A program made the translations under genes and the position numbers. Shown piece by piece: positions 34,001 to 42,406 of a stretch of 48,959 nt of DNA. Numbering within the stretch: the first letter of the stretch is position 1; each line of letters opens with the position of its first letter. This DNA is from Gemmataceae bacterium (lineage in GTDB: Bacteria > Planctomycetota > Planctomycetia > Gemmatales > Gemmataceae). Location: contig JAKEET010000016.1 in assembly GCA_022616435.1 (NCBI GenBank), positions 1 to 48,959 on the forward strand, read 5' to 3'. The notes beneath the pieces are model-generated. The model had not been told where the DNA came from and did not search any database. It worked only from the letters and a program-made list of their open reading frames with translations.

Positions 34001-35106
34001 CCGACATCGTCCGCCAGCTTCGCAACCTCGGCGATCCGGCCCTGACCAAGCGCATCGCCGAGGTCTGGGGAATCGTCCGCGACACGCCGGCCGACCGCAA
34101 GAAGCTCATCGCCCAGTATCAGAAGATGCTGAAATCGCCGCCGTTGCAGGTGGTCGACCTGGCGCTGGGCCGGGCGATCTATGCCAAGACCTGCCAGAAT
34201 TGCCACACGATGTACGGCGTCGGCGGCAAGGTCGGCCCGGACATCACCGGTTCCAACCGCGCCAATCTCGATTACCTGCTGGAGAACGTCCTCGACCCGA
34301 GCGCGGTCGTGCAGAAGGAATACGCCGCCACCATCATCGAGCTGAAAAGCGGCCGCGTCGTCACCGGCCTGGTGCGCGGGGAGACGCCGGCGGCGCTGAC
34401 CGTCTTGACCGCCAACGAAACGCTGACCATTGCCAAGGACGACATCGAGACGCTCAAGCCGACGCCGATCTCGATGATGCCGGACGATCAGTTGAAGGAC
34501 TTCAAGCAGCACGAGATCCGCGCCCTGTTCGCGTACTTGCAGCACCCGGCGCAGACGCCGATCCTGGCCACACCGGACAACGCCAAGGACTTCTTCAACA
34601 CTCAGGACCTGACCGGCTGGGACGGCGATCCGAAGCTCTGGCGGGTCGAGAACGGCGAGATCATCGGCAAGAGCCCGGGCATCCAGCGCAACGAGTTCCT
34701 GCGCAGCCACCTCATGGCCGGCGATTTCAAGCTGACGTTGCAGGTGAAGCTCACGCCGAACAAGGAAAACAGCGGCATCCAGTTCCGCAGCGAGGTGTTG
34801 CCGGGCGGCGAGGTGAAAGGCTACCAGGCCGACGTCGGCGCCGGCTGGTGGGGCAAGCTCTACGAGGAGCATGGCCGGGCGCTGTTGTGGGACAAGTCGG
34901 CCGAGCCGTTCGTGAAGACCGACGAGTGGAATCGCTACGAGATCGAGGCGAAGGGCAGCAAGATCCGCACCTGGATCAACGGCCGGTTGAGTGTGGACCT
35001 GGACGATCCCGGCGGCGCTCGCCGCGGCATCTTCGCGCTGCAGATTCATTCGGGCGGGCCGATGGAGGTGCGGTTCAAGGAGCTGAAGTTGGAGGTGAAG
35101 GAGTAG
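31081..35106 (+). CDS. Giant PVC-type membrane-bound dehydrogenase with DUF1080
   Basis: This 1341-residue exported protein starts with a signal peptide (MRPAVLLVAILLFVNPLQGQ). A beta-rich region follows (about 40-200), then a six-bladed propeller of the PVC-type glucose/sorbosone dehydrogenase-like family (about 215-600; VPEGFDVKLFAGEPDVQQP, NPWGLDFNDHGQ). HEAT-like repeats (about 620-960) come next, then a heme domain with CQNCH at 1038-1042 (MYGVGGKVGPDITGS). The DUF1080 domain is last (about 1160-1341). All parts are typical of planctomycete secreted dehydrogenases linked to sugar or sulfated-polysaccharide oxidation, but the substrate is not known. The Met at 31081 gives the clean signal peptide; an upstream ATG in the palindrome is rejected. 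Confidence 0.9.
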   Translation: MRPAVLLVAILLFVNPLQGQRKEPGGILPVGADGTPLNLDFETGTLKDWVADGAAFKNQPIKGDTVFPRRSDNKSQHQGDYWIGGYERYGDKPQGTLTSVPFKVTHPWASFLVGGGPHETTCVELRQKDDGVLIHRASGLEEENLRRVVVDLKAQLGREVYIRLVDQHSGHWGHVNFDDFRFHAVKPKVPQRPSGPTQPDVYKFAGLPPEKAAEVMTVPEGFDVKLFAGEPDVQQPIAMCLDDRGRVWVAEAYSYPIRRPDKEAKDRILIFEDADGDGKFDKRTVFMDGLNLVSGLEVGFGGVWIGAAPYLMYVPMKDDRPAGQPQILLDGWGYQDTHETLNAFIWGPDGWLYGCHGVFTRSQVGKPGTPDNQRVPITAGVWRYHPTKHKFEVFAHGTSNPWGLDFNDHGQAFVEACVIPHCFHIIQGGRYHRQAGPHFNSHTYDDIKTIADHFHYVGPNPHGGNNRSDSAGGGHAHCGLMCYLGGSWPKEYRNQLFMGNIHGRRINVDILRPEGSGYVAGHGKDFLLTNDAWSRLINFRYGPDGNVYVIDWYDKQACHHGDPKIWDRTNGRIYKVSYRGTKSEPVDLATKTDQELVELQLHENDWHVRHARRLLQERAAQRELQPAIHEALEKIATTHKDETRRLRALWALHVIGGFGFDEIEKTLTDANEFVRAWTIQLAVDSDGAEVLRVEKLMEIASKDESPVVRRYLASALQQLTLEQRERVLPRLLGWADDVKDRNLPYLYWYALEPLAGVPEHRKRALEFAAAAPLPTLLPYTVRRIAADASPQAIELLVDTLANTERGPAQLAMLRGLNEALKGRRQVLMPIKWPETFARIGKSDNPEIRRHAVALAITFGDQSAFAEMRRLLTASTENAAQRQAALDALVAARDKELPPILHKLIDEPALRGAALRGLAQFDDPRTPGIILGGFAKYGAADKRDAVSTLSARREYARALLDAVGSKKIPSTDISADIVRQLRNLGDPALTKRIAEVWGIVRDTPADRKKLIAQYQKMLKSPPLQVVDLALGRAIYAKTCQNCHTMYGVGGKVGPDITGSNRANLDYLLENVLDPSAVVQKEYAATIIELKSGRVVTGLVRGETPAALTVLTANETLTIAKDDIETLKPTPISMMPDDQLKDFKQHEIRALFAYLQHPAQTPILATPDNAKDFFNTQDLTGWDGDPKLWRVENGEIIGKSPGIQRNEFLRSHLMAGDFKLTLQVKLTPNKENSGIQFRSEVLPGGEVKGYQADVGAGWWGKLYEEHGRALLWDKSAEPFVKTDEWNRYEIEAKGSKIRTWINGRLSVDLDDPGGARRGIFALQIHSGGPMEVRFKELKLEVKE

Positions 35107-35108
35107 CC

Positions 35109-35213
35109 GTTTAGCCCCGGTTCGAAGAACCGGGGCGGACTGTGTCCCTTGCACAACGATGCGGGTTCCGCGCGCGATTCATGCCGCCCCGGTTCTACGA
35201 ACCGGGGCTAAAC
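35109..35213. repeat. 105-bp double-hairpin element
   Basis: The outer arm gtttagccccggttc (35109-35123) pairs with 35199-35213. A second pair, gaaccggggcgg (35127-35138) with ccgccccggttc (35184-35195), lies inside, and each end can also fold as a small hairpin by itself. The element separates two convergent genes. Its right end encodes the last five residues (FSPGS) and stop of the mfnB-like gene. Confidence 0.9.
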
Positions 35214-35902
35214 ATCACCAGACTCGTCAAGTCGCGCACTTTCCCCAGGTCGATCGTGGCGGTGCGGTCGCTGCCGTCGCACACGGCGCCGCGGACGGCG
35301 AACAAGTTCGGACGCGCCGGCAGCAACGTCTCGATTTCATTGGGGCCTAGCGATCCGGCGAGGGCCACGAGCACATGGGCCTCGCGGCAACGCCGGCATA
35401 TCTCGACCACGTCCGCAACGGCCAGCCAATCGAGCAGGGTCGGCCGCCGCCCCAGGCTGAGCGCTGCCGCATCCTTGCAATGCGTATCCACCAGCAGGGC
35501 GCCTCCCGGCCGTTCACACGCGAACGTCACGACCTCGTCGATCGGCGGCGCCTGGGCACACTGCCAGTCTGCATAGGCAACGACGACCCGCTGCGGCCCG
35601 GGCAGTTCGAGGCCGCGACCAAGTTGGCCGCGCCAATCGAGACGCGCCGCCCCGGCCAATCCCCATTTCACGAAACCGACGCCGAAGCAGCGCGGCGGCG
35701 GCGCCGCATCGATCAGCTCACCGAGCGCGGCGCTGACGGGAAGACAGGCCGCGACGGTGCGGACCACCGCGGCAATGGTCGCATCGTCGGCGCGGCCGAG
35801 CGAGCCGCGTGCGGGCTCTTTGACGTCGATCACGGCAGCGCCTCCGGCCATGGCGACCCGCGCTTCCGCAGCACTGCGAACGCTGACCAGCAAGCCACTC
35901 AT
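35195..35902 (-). CDS. mfnB: (5-formylfuran-3-yl)methyl phosphate synthase-like
   Basis: From ATG 35902 (with AAAGGAT about 9-15 bases upstream) the protein has 235 residues. LLVSVRSAAEARVAMAGG and VIDVKEPARGSLGRAD at the N-terminus are the MfnB (DUF556) signature, including the Schiff-base Lys28. LVDTHCKD and LAGSLGPNEI are further family motifs. MfnB condenses two glyceraldehyde-3-phosphate into the furan precursor of methanofuran. Planctomycetes use tetrahydromethanopterin/methanofuran C1 enzymes, so the gene fits, but no other pathway gene is nearby. The C-terminal residues come from a repeat. Confidence 0.9.
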   Translation of the reverse strand: MSGLLVSVRSAAEARVAMAGGAAVIDVKEPARGSLGRADDATIAAVVRTVAACLPVSAALGELIDAAPPPRCFGVGFVKWGLAGAARLDWRGQLGRGLELPGPQRVVVAYADWQCAQAPPIDEVVTFACERPGGALLVDTHCKDAAALSLGRRPTLLDWLAVADVVEICRRCREAHVLVALAGSLGPNEIETLLPARPNLFAVRGAVCDGSDRTATIDLGKVRDLTSLVMFSPGS

Positions 35903-36162
35903 CGCCGATCCTTTCGGGTTCAAAATGCCGCGGTGAACACCTCGTCGCCCTGGCCGTCAAGCGCTAATTTTTCTGGGCCGCGCGTTTGCGGAGCATGCAT
36001 ATGCGAGCTACGTTTATACCGTGGATACTCTATGTCCGGCGTATCTTCAGCGGAAGGTACGTCCAGACTTGACCGCCGTGCTTGCCCCGCGGCGGAGTGA
36101 CGCAAGGATTGTGCCTGCACCATGTTGCGGCACGTTTCGCGCGTCCGACACCAGGAATCCCC

Positions 36163-39100
36163 ATGCCAGTCCGGATTGAACCGAACGCGGAACCGATCCC
36201 CGGCTACAGGCTCATCGAGCGTCTGGGCGGCGGCGGCTTTGGCGAAGTTTGGAAAGCCGAGGCCCCGGGCGGTTTGTTCAAAGCGATCAAGTTCGTCTTC
36301 GGCGACCTGTCCGCGTCGGAGGACGCCGACGGCGCCCGCGCCACCCAAGAATTGAAAGCCCTCAGTCGCGTCAAGACGGTTCATCACCCGTACATTCTCT
36401 CGCTGGAACGCTACGACATCATCGAAGGCCAGCTGATCATCGTCATGGAGCTGGCCGATCGCACTTTGTGGGACCGCTTCCGGGAATGCCGCGGTCAGGG
36501 GCTGCCTGGCATTCCGCGGACCGAGCTGCTGACCTATATCGAGGAAACGGCCGAGGCGCTCGATTTGATGAACGTGCAGTTCCAGCTGCAGCACCTCGAC
36601 ATCAAACCGCAGAATATCTTCCTGGTCTTCAACCACGTCAAGGTCGCCGATTTCGGGCTGGTCAAGGACCTTGGCAACATGGCGGCGGCGACCGTGACCG
36701 GCGGCGTGACCCCGGTGTACGCGGCGCCGGAAACGTTCGACGGCTGGCTGAGCCGCTACAGCGACCAGTACAGCCTGGCCATCGTCTACCAGGAACTGCT
36801 GACCGGCCAGCGGCCGTTCACCGGCACGACGATGCGGCAGCTCGTGCTGCAACATCTCCAGGGAGCGCCCGACGTCTCGCCGTTGCCGATGCGCGACCGG
36901 GCGATCGTCCAGCGGGCGTTGGCGAAGAACCCGGATGAGCGGTATCCCACCTGCGTGGAGTTCGTGCAAGCGCTGATCGCCGCCGGCGCTGCGAAGCCCG
37001 GCGCCATGCCCGCGCCTCCGAGCGCCCCGGAACCGACGCCGCCGCCAGCCCAGACCAAGCGCAGCGCCGTCACGCCGGAGCAGGCCGAAGATGTGGAGCG
37101 GACCCGCGACGCGCGGGGACAACGGCCATTCGTCCGACCGCCTGCGGAACACAAGACGCCGGTCGCCGATGACGACGCCTTGCGGCCCAACATGCTGCCG
37201 CCACGGCCGACGGGCGTGGCGACGCCGCCCGTGCCCTCCGACCCGCTGGAATCGGCCACGTTGACCCAGGTGAACCGGCCCAAGGCCTCCGGCAGCGGTC
37301 CAGCCAAGCTCGGCGACTCGGGTTTTCGCGGCATCGTCCAGCCCTCGTTGATCATCGGCCTCGGCAAGCTGGGGGTGCAGACCCTGATGGCCGTGCGCCG
37401 GACCCTCAGTCACGCCTTCGGCCATGCCAACGCGATTCCGCACGTTCGCCTGGTCGGCATTGACATCGATCCCGAGACAATCCAGGCGGCCGGGCAAGGC
37501 GACAACGACACGATCCTGCGGTCGAACGAGCTGGTGCTGGCGCGGCTCCATCGCCCCAGCCACTACTTGCAGCAGCGCACCCGCGACGGCGAATTGTCGA
37601 CCGATTCCTGGCTGAACTCGAAGCTGATCTATCGTCTTCCCAAGCAGCTGAAAACGGCGGGGCTGCGCGCCCTGGGCCGGCTCGCCTTCGTCGACAATTT
37701 CCGCCACATCGTGAAGCGGCTCGATGCCGAGCTGGAAGCGTGCGCGTCGCAGGAGACGTTGCATGACACCAGCAAGCAGCCGGACCTCGGCATTCGCTCG
37801 CCCGTGCCGCGCGTCTACGTGGTCGCCTGCCTGGGCGGGACGACGGGCAGCGGCATGTTCCTGGACACTGCCTATGCAGTCCGGCACTTGCTGCGCCGGC
37901 ATGGCTTTGCCCGCGCCGACGTGGTCGGGCTGTTCTTCTTGCCGCCGACCGACAAGCAAGGCATCCGCTCGGCGGCGCTGGCGCAAGCCTATGCCGCCCT
38001 GACCGAGTTGCACCATTATGCCAGCGGCCAGAGCGCCTTCTCGGCGCGCTATCACGGCGCCGACGCGGCCAACAACGTGCAGTCGATCAACGAAGCCAGT
38101 CCGCCGTTCGAGCGCTGCATGTTCCTGACCCTGCCGGCGACGCCGCCGTCGGCGCTCGACACGGAAGCGATCCCGGAGCCCGCGGCCCTGGCCGGTCAGT
38201 TTCTGTATCACGAGGTGGCGACACGGATGGGCAAGACCATCGATGCGGCGCGCCACGAGTGGCGGCTGAATTCGCTGTCGCTGGACAAGTGCACGACCTA
38301 TCAGACCTTTGGGCTGTACCGGGTATTGTGGCCGCGCCGCCAGATCATCAAGCAGGCCGCGCACCGCTTGTGCGGCCGTCTCGTGGCGCGGTGGATGACC
38401 AAAGATGCCGCGCCCCTGGTGAACACGCTGGCCGCCTGGGCGCAAGAACAGTGGGACGAGGCCGGGTTGCGGCCCGAAGCGTTGATCGGACGGCATCAAG
38501 AGCTGTGTGAAAAGCAACTGCGCCAGCCTGCCGAGCGCGTGCTGCAAGGGGTGTTGAATCCGCTGATCGACATCCTGACGCCGCCCAACACCGGCCAAGC
38601 GCCGCCGCCGCCGATCAATGTGGGGCCGGTGCTGAATGCGCTGAGCAGCCTGGAAAAACTGCTGGGGATTCCCGACGAATGCCGCCCCGGCACGCCGACC
38701 ACGGTGACGCCGGGAACGATTGAAAAGATCCTCGACGACGGCGCCGGCGGCCTGGCCGACGACATCGATCGTCAGCTCACGTCCCTGGTGGTGCGCTTGC
38801 TCGAGGAGCCGGCCTTCCGCCTGGCTGGCGCCGAAGAAGGACTGCGGCAGTTCAGCCGGATCGCCGAGCAGTCGTTGCAGGGCCAGGAGACGTTGACGAA
38901 GGAACTGCACGATCGCGCCGCGCTCTTGCATCAGCGGATTCACAAGTTCCTGGAGGCGCCGCAGCCCCAGAACCTGTCACAGACCAACACGGTGTGGAAA
39001 TTCGCCCTGACGCGCAAGTCGACGCCCGGCGTCAACCTCGGCGCCGACCTCCTCGAGCTGCTGCGCGTCTACGCCAAGACCCGCTACCAGTGCCTGATCC

Positions 39101-39864
39101 TGCGGCACATCAGCCGGCTGTACGTCAGCCTCCGCGGCCATCTCAGCGATCAGATTCGCGAGGTTGGTTTTTGCCGGCAACGGCTCAGCGAGCTGGCCAA
39201 GCTGGTCGAGGAAAAGCCGGCCGCCGCGGCCATGAAGTCCGCGTCCGAAAAGGTCCTGCTGCCCACGGGCTGCGCCGCCTTGACCGACGCCGTCGAACGA
39301 CTGCATGAGGACGTCACCGCCGACGATCTGCTCGCGTTCGACGCCGTCATGCAGACGATCATTGCCAAGCAGTTTCGGGCGCTCTTGAACGTGTGCATGG
39401 GTCCGTCGAACCTGGTGCGGAACTTGACGCCGCTCATGATCCAGGAGGCGGAGGCGTTTCTGACGCCGCGCGTGCCGGAAGCAGTCGCCACCGAGTTCGG
39501 CATTCACGACGACGATGCCGCCCAGGACCGGGGGGAGCCGCTGGCGTCGGCCTTCGATGCGGCGGCGCCGAAGCTGGGCAAGCCGTCGGCGCCGAAGGAA
39601 ATCACGGTCGCCGCCTTCCCCGATACGCCGGCGGGACACCATTTGAAGGAAATTGCCAAGGAGGCGCTGCCCAACGTGACCGTCATCGACAGCGATGACC
39701 GCGACGCGATCGTCTTTTACCGGGAATTGCAGCAGGTTTCGTTGCAGGACCTGGAACAGTACGGCGCCATCGCCCAGGAAGCCTACCGCCAGCGCAGCGC
39801 GGGCGATCCGACCTACCTGCACACCCGCATCGACATCACCGCCTGGCAGCTCGCGGCCACTTGA
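36163..39864 (+). CDS. Ser/Thr kinase fused to tubulin-like domain
   Basis: This protein of about 1233 residues has an N-terminal Hanks-type kinase (1-~275): glycine loop GGGGFGEVWKA near 22-32, HLDIKPQN near 146 and DFG near 163. A proline-rich linker (about 280-385) leads to a tubulin/FtsZ-like domain from about residue 390: LIIGLGKLGVQTLMAVRR, VGIDIDPETIQ and the phosphate-binding loop GGTTGSG near 558. The remainder is helical. Tubulin-like proteins of this type are known in some bacteria, sometimes near kinases; direct fusion to a kinase is rare. GTP-dependent assembly regulated by, or regulating, the kinase is inferred. ATG 36163 matches the kinase start; an upstream in-frame ATG is less likely. 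Confidence 0.88.
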   Translation: MPVRIEPNAEPIPGYRLIERLGGGGFGEVWKAEAPGGLFKAIKFVFGDLSASEDADGARATQELKALSRVKTVHHPYILSLERYDIIEGQLIIVMELADRTLWDRFRECRGQGLPGIPRTELLTYIEETAEALDLMNVQFQLQHLDIKPQNIFLVFNHVKVADFGLVKDLGNMAAATVTGGVTPVYAAPETFDGWLSRYSDQYSLAIVYQELLTGQRPFTGTTMRQLVLQHLQGAPDVSPLPMRDRAIVQRALAKNPDERYPTCVEFVQALIAAGAAKPGAMPAPPSAPEPTPPPAQTKRSAVTPEQAEDVERTRDARGQRPFVRPPAEHKTPVADDDALRPNMLPPRPTGVATPPVPSDPLESATLTQVNRPKASGSGPAKLGDSGFRGIVQPSLIIGLGKLGVQTLMAVRRTLSHAFGHANAIPHVRLVGIDIDPETIQAAGQGDNDTILRSNELVLARLHRPSHYLQQRTRDGELSTDSWLNSKLIYRLPKQLKTAGLRALGRLAFVDNFRHIVKRLDAELEACASQETLHDTSKQPDLGIRSPVPRVYVVACLGGTTGSGMFLDTAYAVRHLLRRHGFARADVVGLFFLPPTDKQGIRSAALAQAYAALTELHHYASGQSAFSARYHGADAANNVQSINEASPPFERCMFLTLPATPPSALDTEAIPEPAALAGQFLYHEVATRMGKTIDAARHEWRLNSLSLDKCTTYQTFGLYRVLWPRRQIIKQAAHRLCGRLVARWMTKDAAPLVNTLAAWAQEQWDEAGLRPEALIGRHQELCEKQLRQPAERVLQGVLNPLIDILTPPNTGQAPPPPINVGPVLNALSSLEKLLGIPDECRPGTPTTVTPGTIEKILDDGAGGLADDIDRQLTSLVVRLLEEPAFRLAGAEEGLRQFSRIAEQSLQGQETLTKELHDRAALLHQRIHKFLEAPQPQNLSQTNTVWKFALTRKSTPGVNLGADLLELLRVYAKTRYQCLILRHISRLYVSLRGHLSDQIREVGFCRQRLSELAKLVEEKPAAAAMKSASEKVLLPTGCAALTDAVERLHEDVTADDLLAFDAVMQTIIAKQFRALLNVCMGPSNLVRNLTPLMIQEAEAFLTPRVPEAVATEFGIHDDDAAQDRGEPLASAFDAAAPKLGKPSAPKEITVAAFPDTPAGHHLKEIAKEALPNVTVIDSDDRDAIVFYRELQQVSLQDLEQYGAIAQEAYRQRSAGDPTYLHTRIDITAWQLAAT

Positions 39865-39868
39865 GAGA

Positions 39869-41794
39869 TCAGCGCAGCTCAAACACCCCTCGCTGCCTGC
39901 CGTCCAGTTCCTTCAGGCGCTGCTCCTCTTGTAGGGCGTCGACAAACCAGCGGGCAAATTCGTCGTCGGACAGGATGGGCCGCGTGCGCATGTCGGATCG
40001 CGCCGACGGCCGCTTCGAGCGCGGATCCTCGTCCGCAAAGACTTCCACACAGAACTCCAGCTGATCGCCGACGCGCAGCGTCACCAAGCCGCCCTGGCCG
40101 TCGGCAATCCCGGCGGTCGCGAAATCGAAGCGGCCGCCGGCCAGGGTCCGGCCCAGCAGCTTGTCCGGGTCGGGAGACGGCACGGCGTGGAAATAGATGG
40201 TGTCGCCCAGCCCGCTGTGCTCGAAGGCGCCGCGCTTCGGATCGAAGGCGCCCAACCTGGCGTAGGCGTCGATCGGTATGGGCGGCAGATCGAGCGCTCG
40301 CCACGGCTCTTCTTTCGGCTCGTCGTCGCCGCTCTCCGTCTTGCGGATGATGCGATACAGGAAACGCGCCCGGCCCACGCCATACGGGCCCTGCGCCACG
40401 TAGCCGACGCGAATCTTCTTGCCGGGCACGATGGGCAGGCCGTCCACCTCGAAGTCTTCCCACGACGAGCCCGCCGCGATCGGGCCGGCCGGCGGCATCT
40501 GCTCCTTGAGCAGCACGACTTGCGGCGCTTCCTCCGGCACGACGCGCAGCCCGCGCCGCGGGGCGGGGACGTTTTCGAACCCATACTCGTCCACGGCGAC
40601 AATCCGGTACGCCGATTCAGCGCCGCGCAGGTCGAAGCTCCCGTTCGCCTGCGTGCCGTCCGCGGACAGTTCCAGCTCGACCTGGCGCTTCAACTCCTCC
40701 ACCACCGGATCGTCTTCCCTGGCCGTCGCCGCGGTCTTCGGGCCGAACATTTGCAGGAACACGCGCTGCACCGGCTTTTGAATCTTGACGGCCAGGCGCG
40801 CCCCGGACCCCGGGATGCCGACGATGTCGCCGCGGCCTTGCGGCTGTTCGTAACGGCTCCTGTCGGGCCGCAAGCCGCAGAAGGCCGGCAGTTGCAGCCA
40901 GGCGGATTGTTCGGTGACCACCGGCCGCGGCACGATGGCGATGTGGCCCGGCCGGCGCAGGCGGCCGTCGCCGAGGCGGGCGGTGTAGGTCAGGTTGACC
41001 GTCGACGGGACCACCTCTGCCTGGAAGACAGCGTGATCGGCATCGCGGCGAACGAACTCCAGGGGATAACGGTCGCGCGGCTGCCCCTGCGGCGTGACGA
41101 ACACGCCGCCGACCCAGCCCGGATCCAATTCTTCGGCGCTGCGGACGCGGAATTGCAGCGTCAGCTTTTCGCCGGCCGGTCGCACGTCATCCAGCTTGAA
41201 CGGCTCGATGGCGACCGAATGCGGAATATCGACGTCTGCGAGCAGTTGCCGAGCCACGAGGATGCCAATGAGGTTGGGCGCCAGTGCCACGGCCAGAACG
41301 ACGACCACGAGCGCCGGCGCCAGGATCTGGACTGCGCGGCGCAAGCGGCCATGATCGGCGAGCGCGGCGAAATCAATGTCTGTGGTCTGCGCTTCGGCTT
41401 CGCGCGTCACGACGGCGATCAATTCCTGCGACATCCCCTCGCTGCGCGCGCCGGGGCGGCTGAGCTGCACGGTGGTGATCAAACGATGAACGAGCGCCGG
41501 CTGGCGCTCTTCGACCCAGAGGGCGACGGTGTCGTCGCGCAGCCATCGCCATTGGGGGCGGATCAAGAACCAGTAGGCCGCCGCCGCAGCCAGCAGCAGC
41601 TGCATCGCGAAGAGCAGGCGGCGCACGGCCCAGGGCGTGTCGCGGTCGCGGTCGATCCACCAATCGATGGCGCAGGCCGCCAGCAAGGCCGCCAGCACGA
41701 CGGCAACCCAGCACGACGCGCCCCAGGCCAGCGCCAGCAAGCGTTCGCGGCGGCGGAGGCGGGCCAGGTTTCGATGAATGGCTCGGGGGATCAT
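39869..41794 (-). CDS. Large membrane protein, DUF4175-like
   Basis: This 641-residue protein has two N-terminal spans (about 20-75) and another near 155-175, then a large soluble part. ALWVEERQPALVHRLITTVQLSR and the long beta-rich extracytoplasmic region (SAWLQLPAFCGLRPDRS, GSFDLRGAESAYRIVAVDEYGFEN) resemble planctomycete DUF4175-like proteins, usually encoded near AAA/MoxR or DUF58 genes. None of those is here. It converges on the kinase-tubulin gene with only four bases between stops. The function is unknown. Confidence 0.7.
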   Translation of the reverse strand: MIPRAIHRNLARLRRRERLLALAWGASCWVAVVLAALLAACAIDWWIDRDRDTPWAVRRLLFAMQLLLAAAAAYWFLIRPQWRWLRDDTVALWVEERQPALVHRLITTVQLSRPGARSEGMSQELIAVVTREAEAQTTDIDFAALADHGRLRRAVQILAPALVVVVLAVALAPNLIGILVARQLLADVDIPHSVAIEPFKLDDVRPAGEKLTLQFRVRSAEELDPGWVGGVFVTPQGQPRDRYPLEFVRRDADHAVFQAEVVPSTVNLTYTARLGDGRLRRPGHIAIVPRPVVTEQSAWLQLPAFCGLRPDRSRYEQPQGRGDIVGIPGSGARLAVKIQKPVQRVFLQMFGPKTAATAREDDPVVEELKRQVELELSADGTQANGSFDLRGAESAYRIVAVDEYGFENVPAPRRGLRVVPEEAPQVVLLKEQMPPAGPIAAGSSWEDFEVDGLPIVPGKKIRVGYVAQGPYGVGRARFLYRIIRKTESGDDEPKEEPWRALDLPPIPIDAYARLGAFDPKRGAFEHSGLGDTIYFHAVPSPDPDKLLGRTLAGGRFDFATAGIADGQGGLVTLRVGDQLEFCVEVFADEDPRSKRPSARSDMRTRPILSDDEFARWFVDALQEEQRLKELDGRQRGVFELR

Positions 41795-41810
41795 CTAGAG
41801 AGCCGTGTGG

Positions 41811-41893
41811 GATTCCGCTGCACCAACCCGAAACATAAGCGAGGGATTTCGACTGCTCCCCTCGCTGACGCTTCGGGTTGGTGCAGCGGAATC
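41811..41893. repeat. 22-bp perfect inverted repeat, extended by a second imperfect pair
   Basis: Arm gattccgctgcaccaaccc plus three bases (41811-41832) pairs with 41872-41893. The inside holds a second imperfect pair, taagcgaggga and tcccctcgctga. It lies upstream of the DUF4175-like gene and of the 87-residue protein gene. I know similar elements as common gene-end repeats in Gemmata-like genomes, from memory only. Confidence 0.85.
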
Positions 41894-41975
41894 ACGCACG
41901 CTCGTCAAGTTCCACTTAACACGATAATATGATGTTGCACAAGCAGATTCACGAGCTTTTTCAAGGGATGAATCC

Positions 41976-42239
41976 ATGGCCAAGCCGTGCCCCATCACCC
42001 GGCAGCACTTCCGGGAACACGCCAAGGCGATCGAAGTGACCATCAACGGCGTCCCGCTGCTGGCCGAAGTCAAGGAATTCTCGACGGGATCGCTCGGCTG
42101 GAACATCAGCAACAAGACCACCATCAATGTCGGCGGCACCCCGGTGAGCGTGCAGGTCGGCCTGAACCTGACCATCGTCGGCAGCAAGGACTTGCCGAAA
42201 GACTCGTCCAGCGAAGACTCGGCCAGCGCCGCGCCGTGA
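41976..42239 (+). CDS. Small conserved hypothetical protein
   Basis: This 87-residue soluble protein begins MAKPCPITRQHFREHAKAIEV. The middle (LGWNISNKTTINVGGTPVSVQVGLNLTIVGSK) is a beta-rich segment, and the tail is low-complexity (PKDSSSEDSASAAP). AAGGGA lies 9-14 bases upstream of the ATG. A strong terminator follows at 42271. I do not recognise a function, but the pattern looks coding and the signals support a short transcript. Confidence 0.7.
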   Translation: MAKPCPITRQHFREHAKAIEVTINGVPLLAEVKEFSTGSLGWNISNKTTINVGGTPVSVQVGLNLTIVGSKDLPKDSSSEDSASAAP

Positions 42240-42270
42240 GCGACACCGTGAGCGCTCGACGAAAGGTTGC

Positions 42271-42306
42271 GCGAAACCCGAGGTCTGCCTCGGGTTTCGC
42301 TGTTTT
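42271..42306 (+). terminator. Rho-independent terminator
   Basis: The stem gcgaaacccgagg (42271-42283) pairs perfectly with 42288-42300 over a four-base loop, followed by TGTTTT. It ends the transcript of the 87-residue protein gene. Confidence 0.88.
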
Positions 42307-42406
42307 GGCGGCGTCGGCCGGCGGTTCGGCAAACGTTGGCGGCGGCCGGTTCGTACACGTATAAAGGGGAAAGACTTCATCTTTCATCATTCGCAGGACC
42401 GTGGAC

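Noticed and set aside
35920..38943. Open frame of about 1000 residues antisense to the kinase-tubulin gene
   Set aside because: It is rich in Arg, Gly and Gln with no domain, a typical shadow frame in GC-rich DNA; the sense frame has clear kinase and tubulin motifs.
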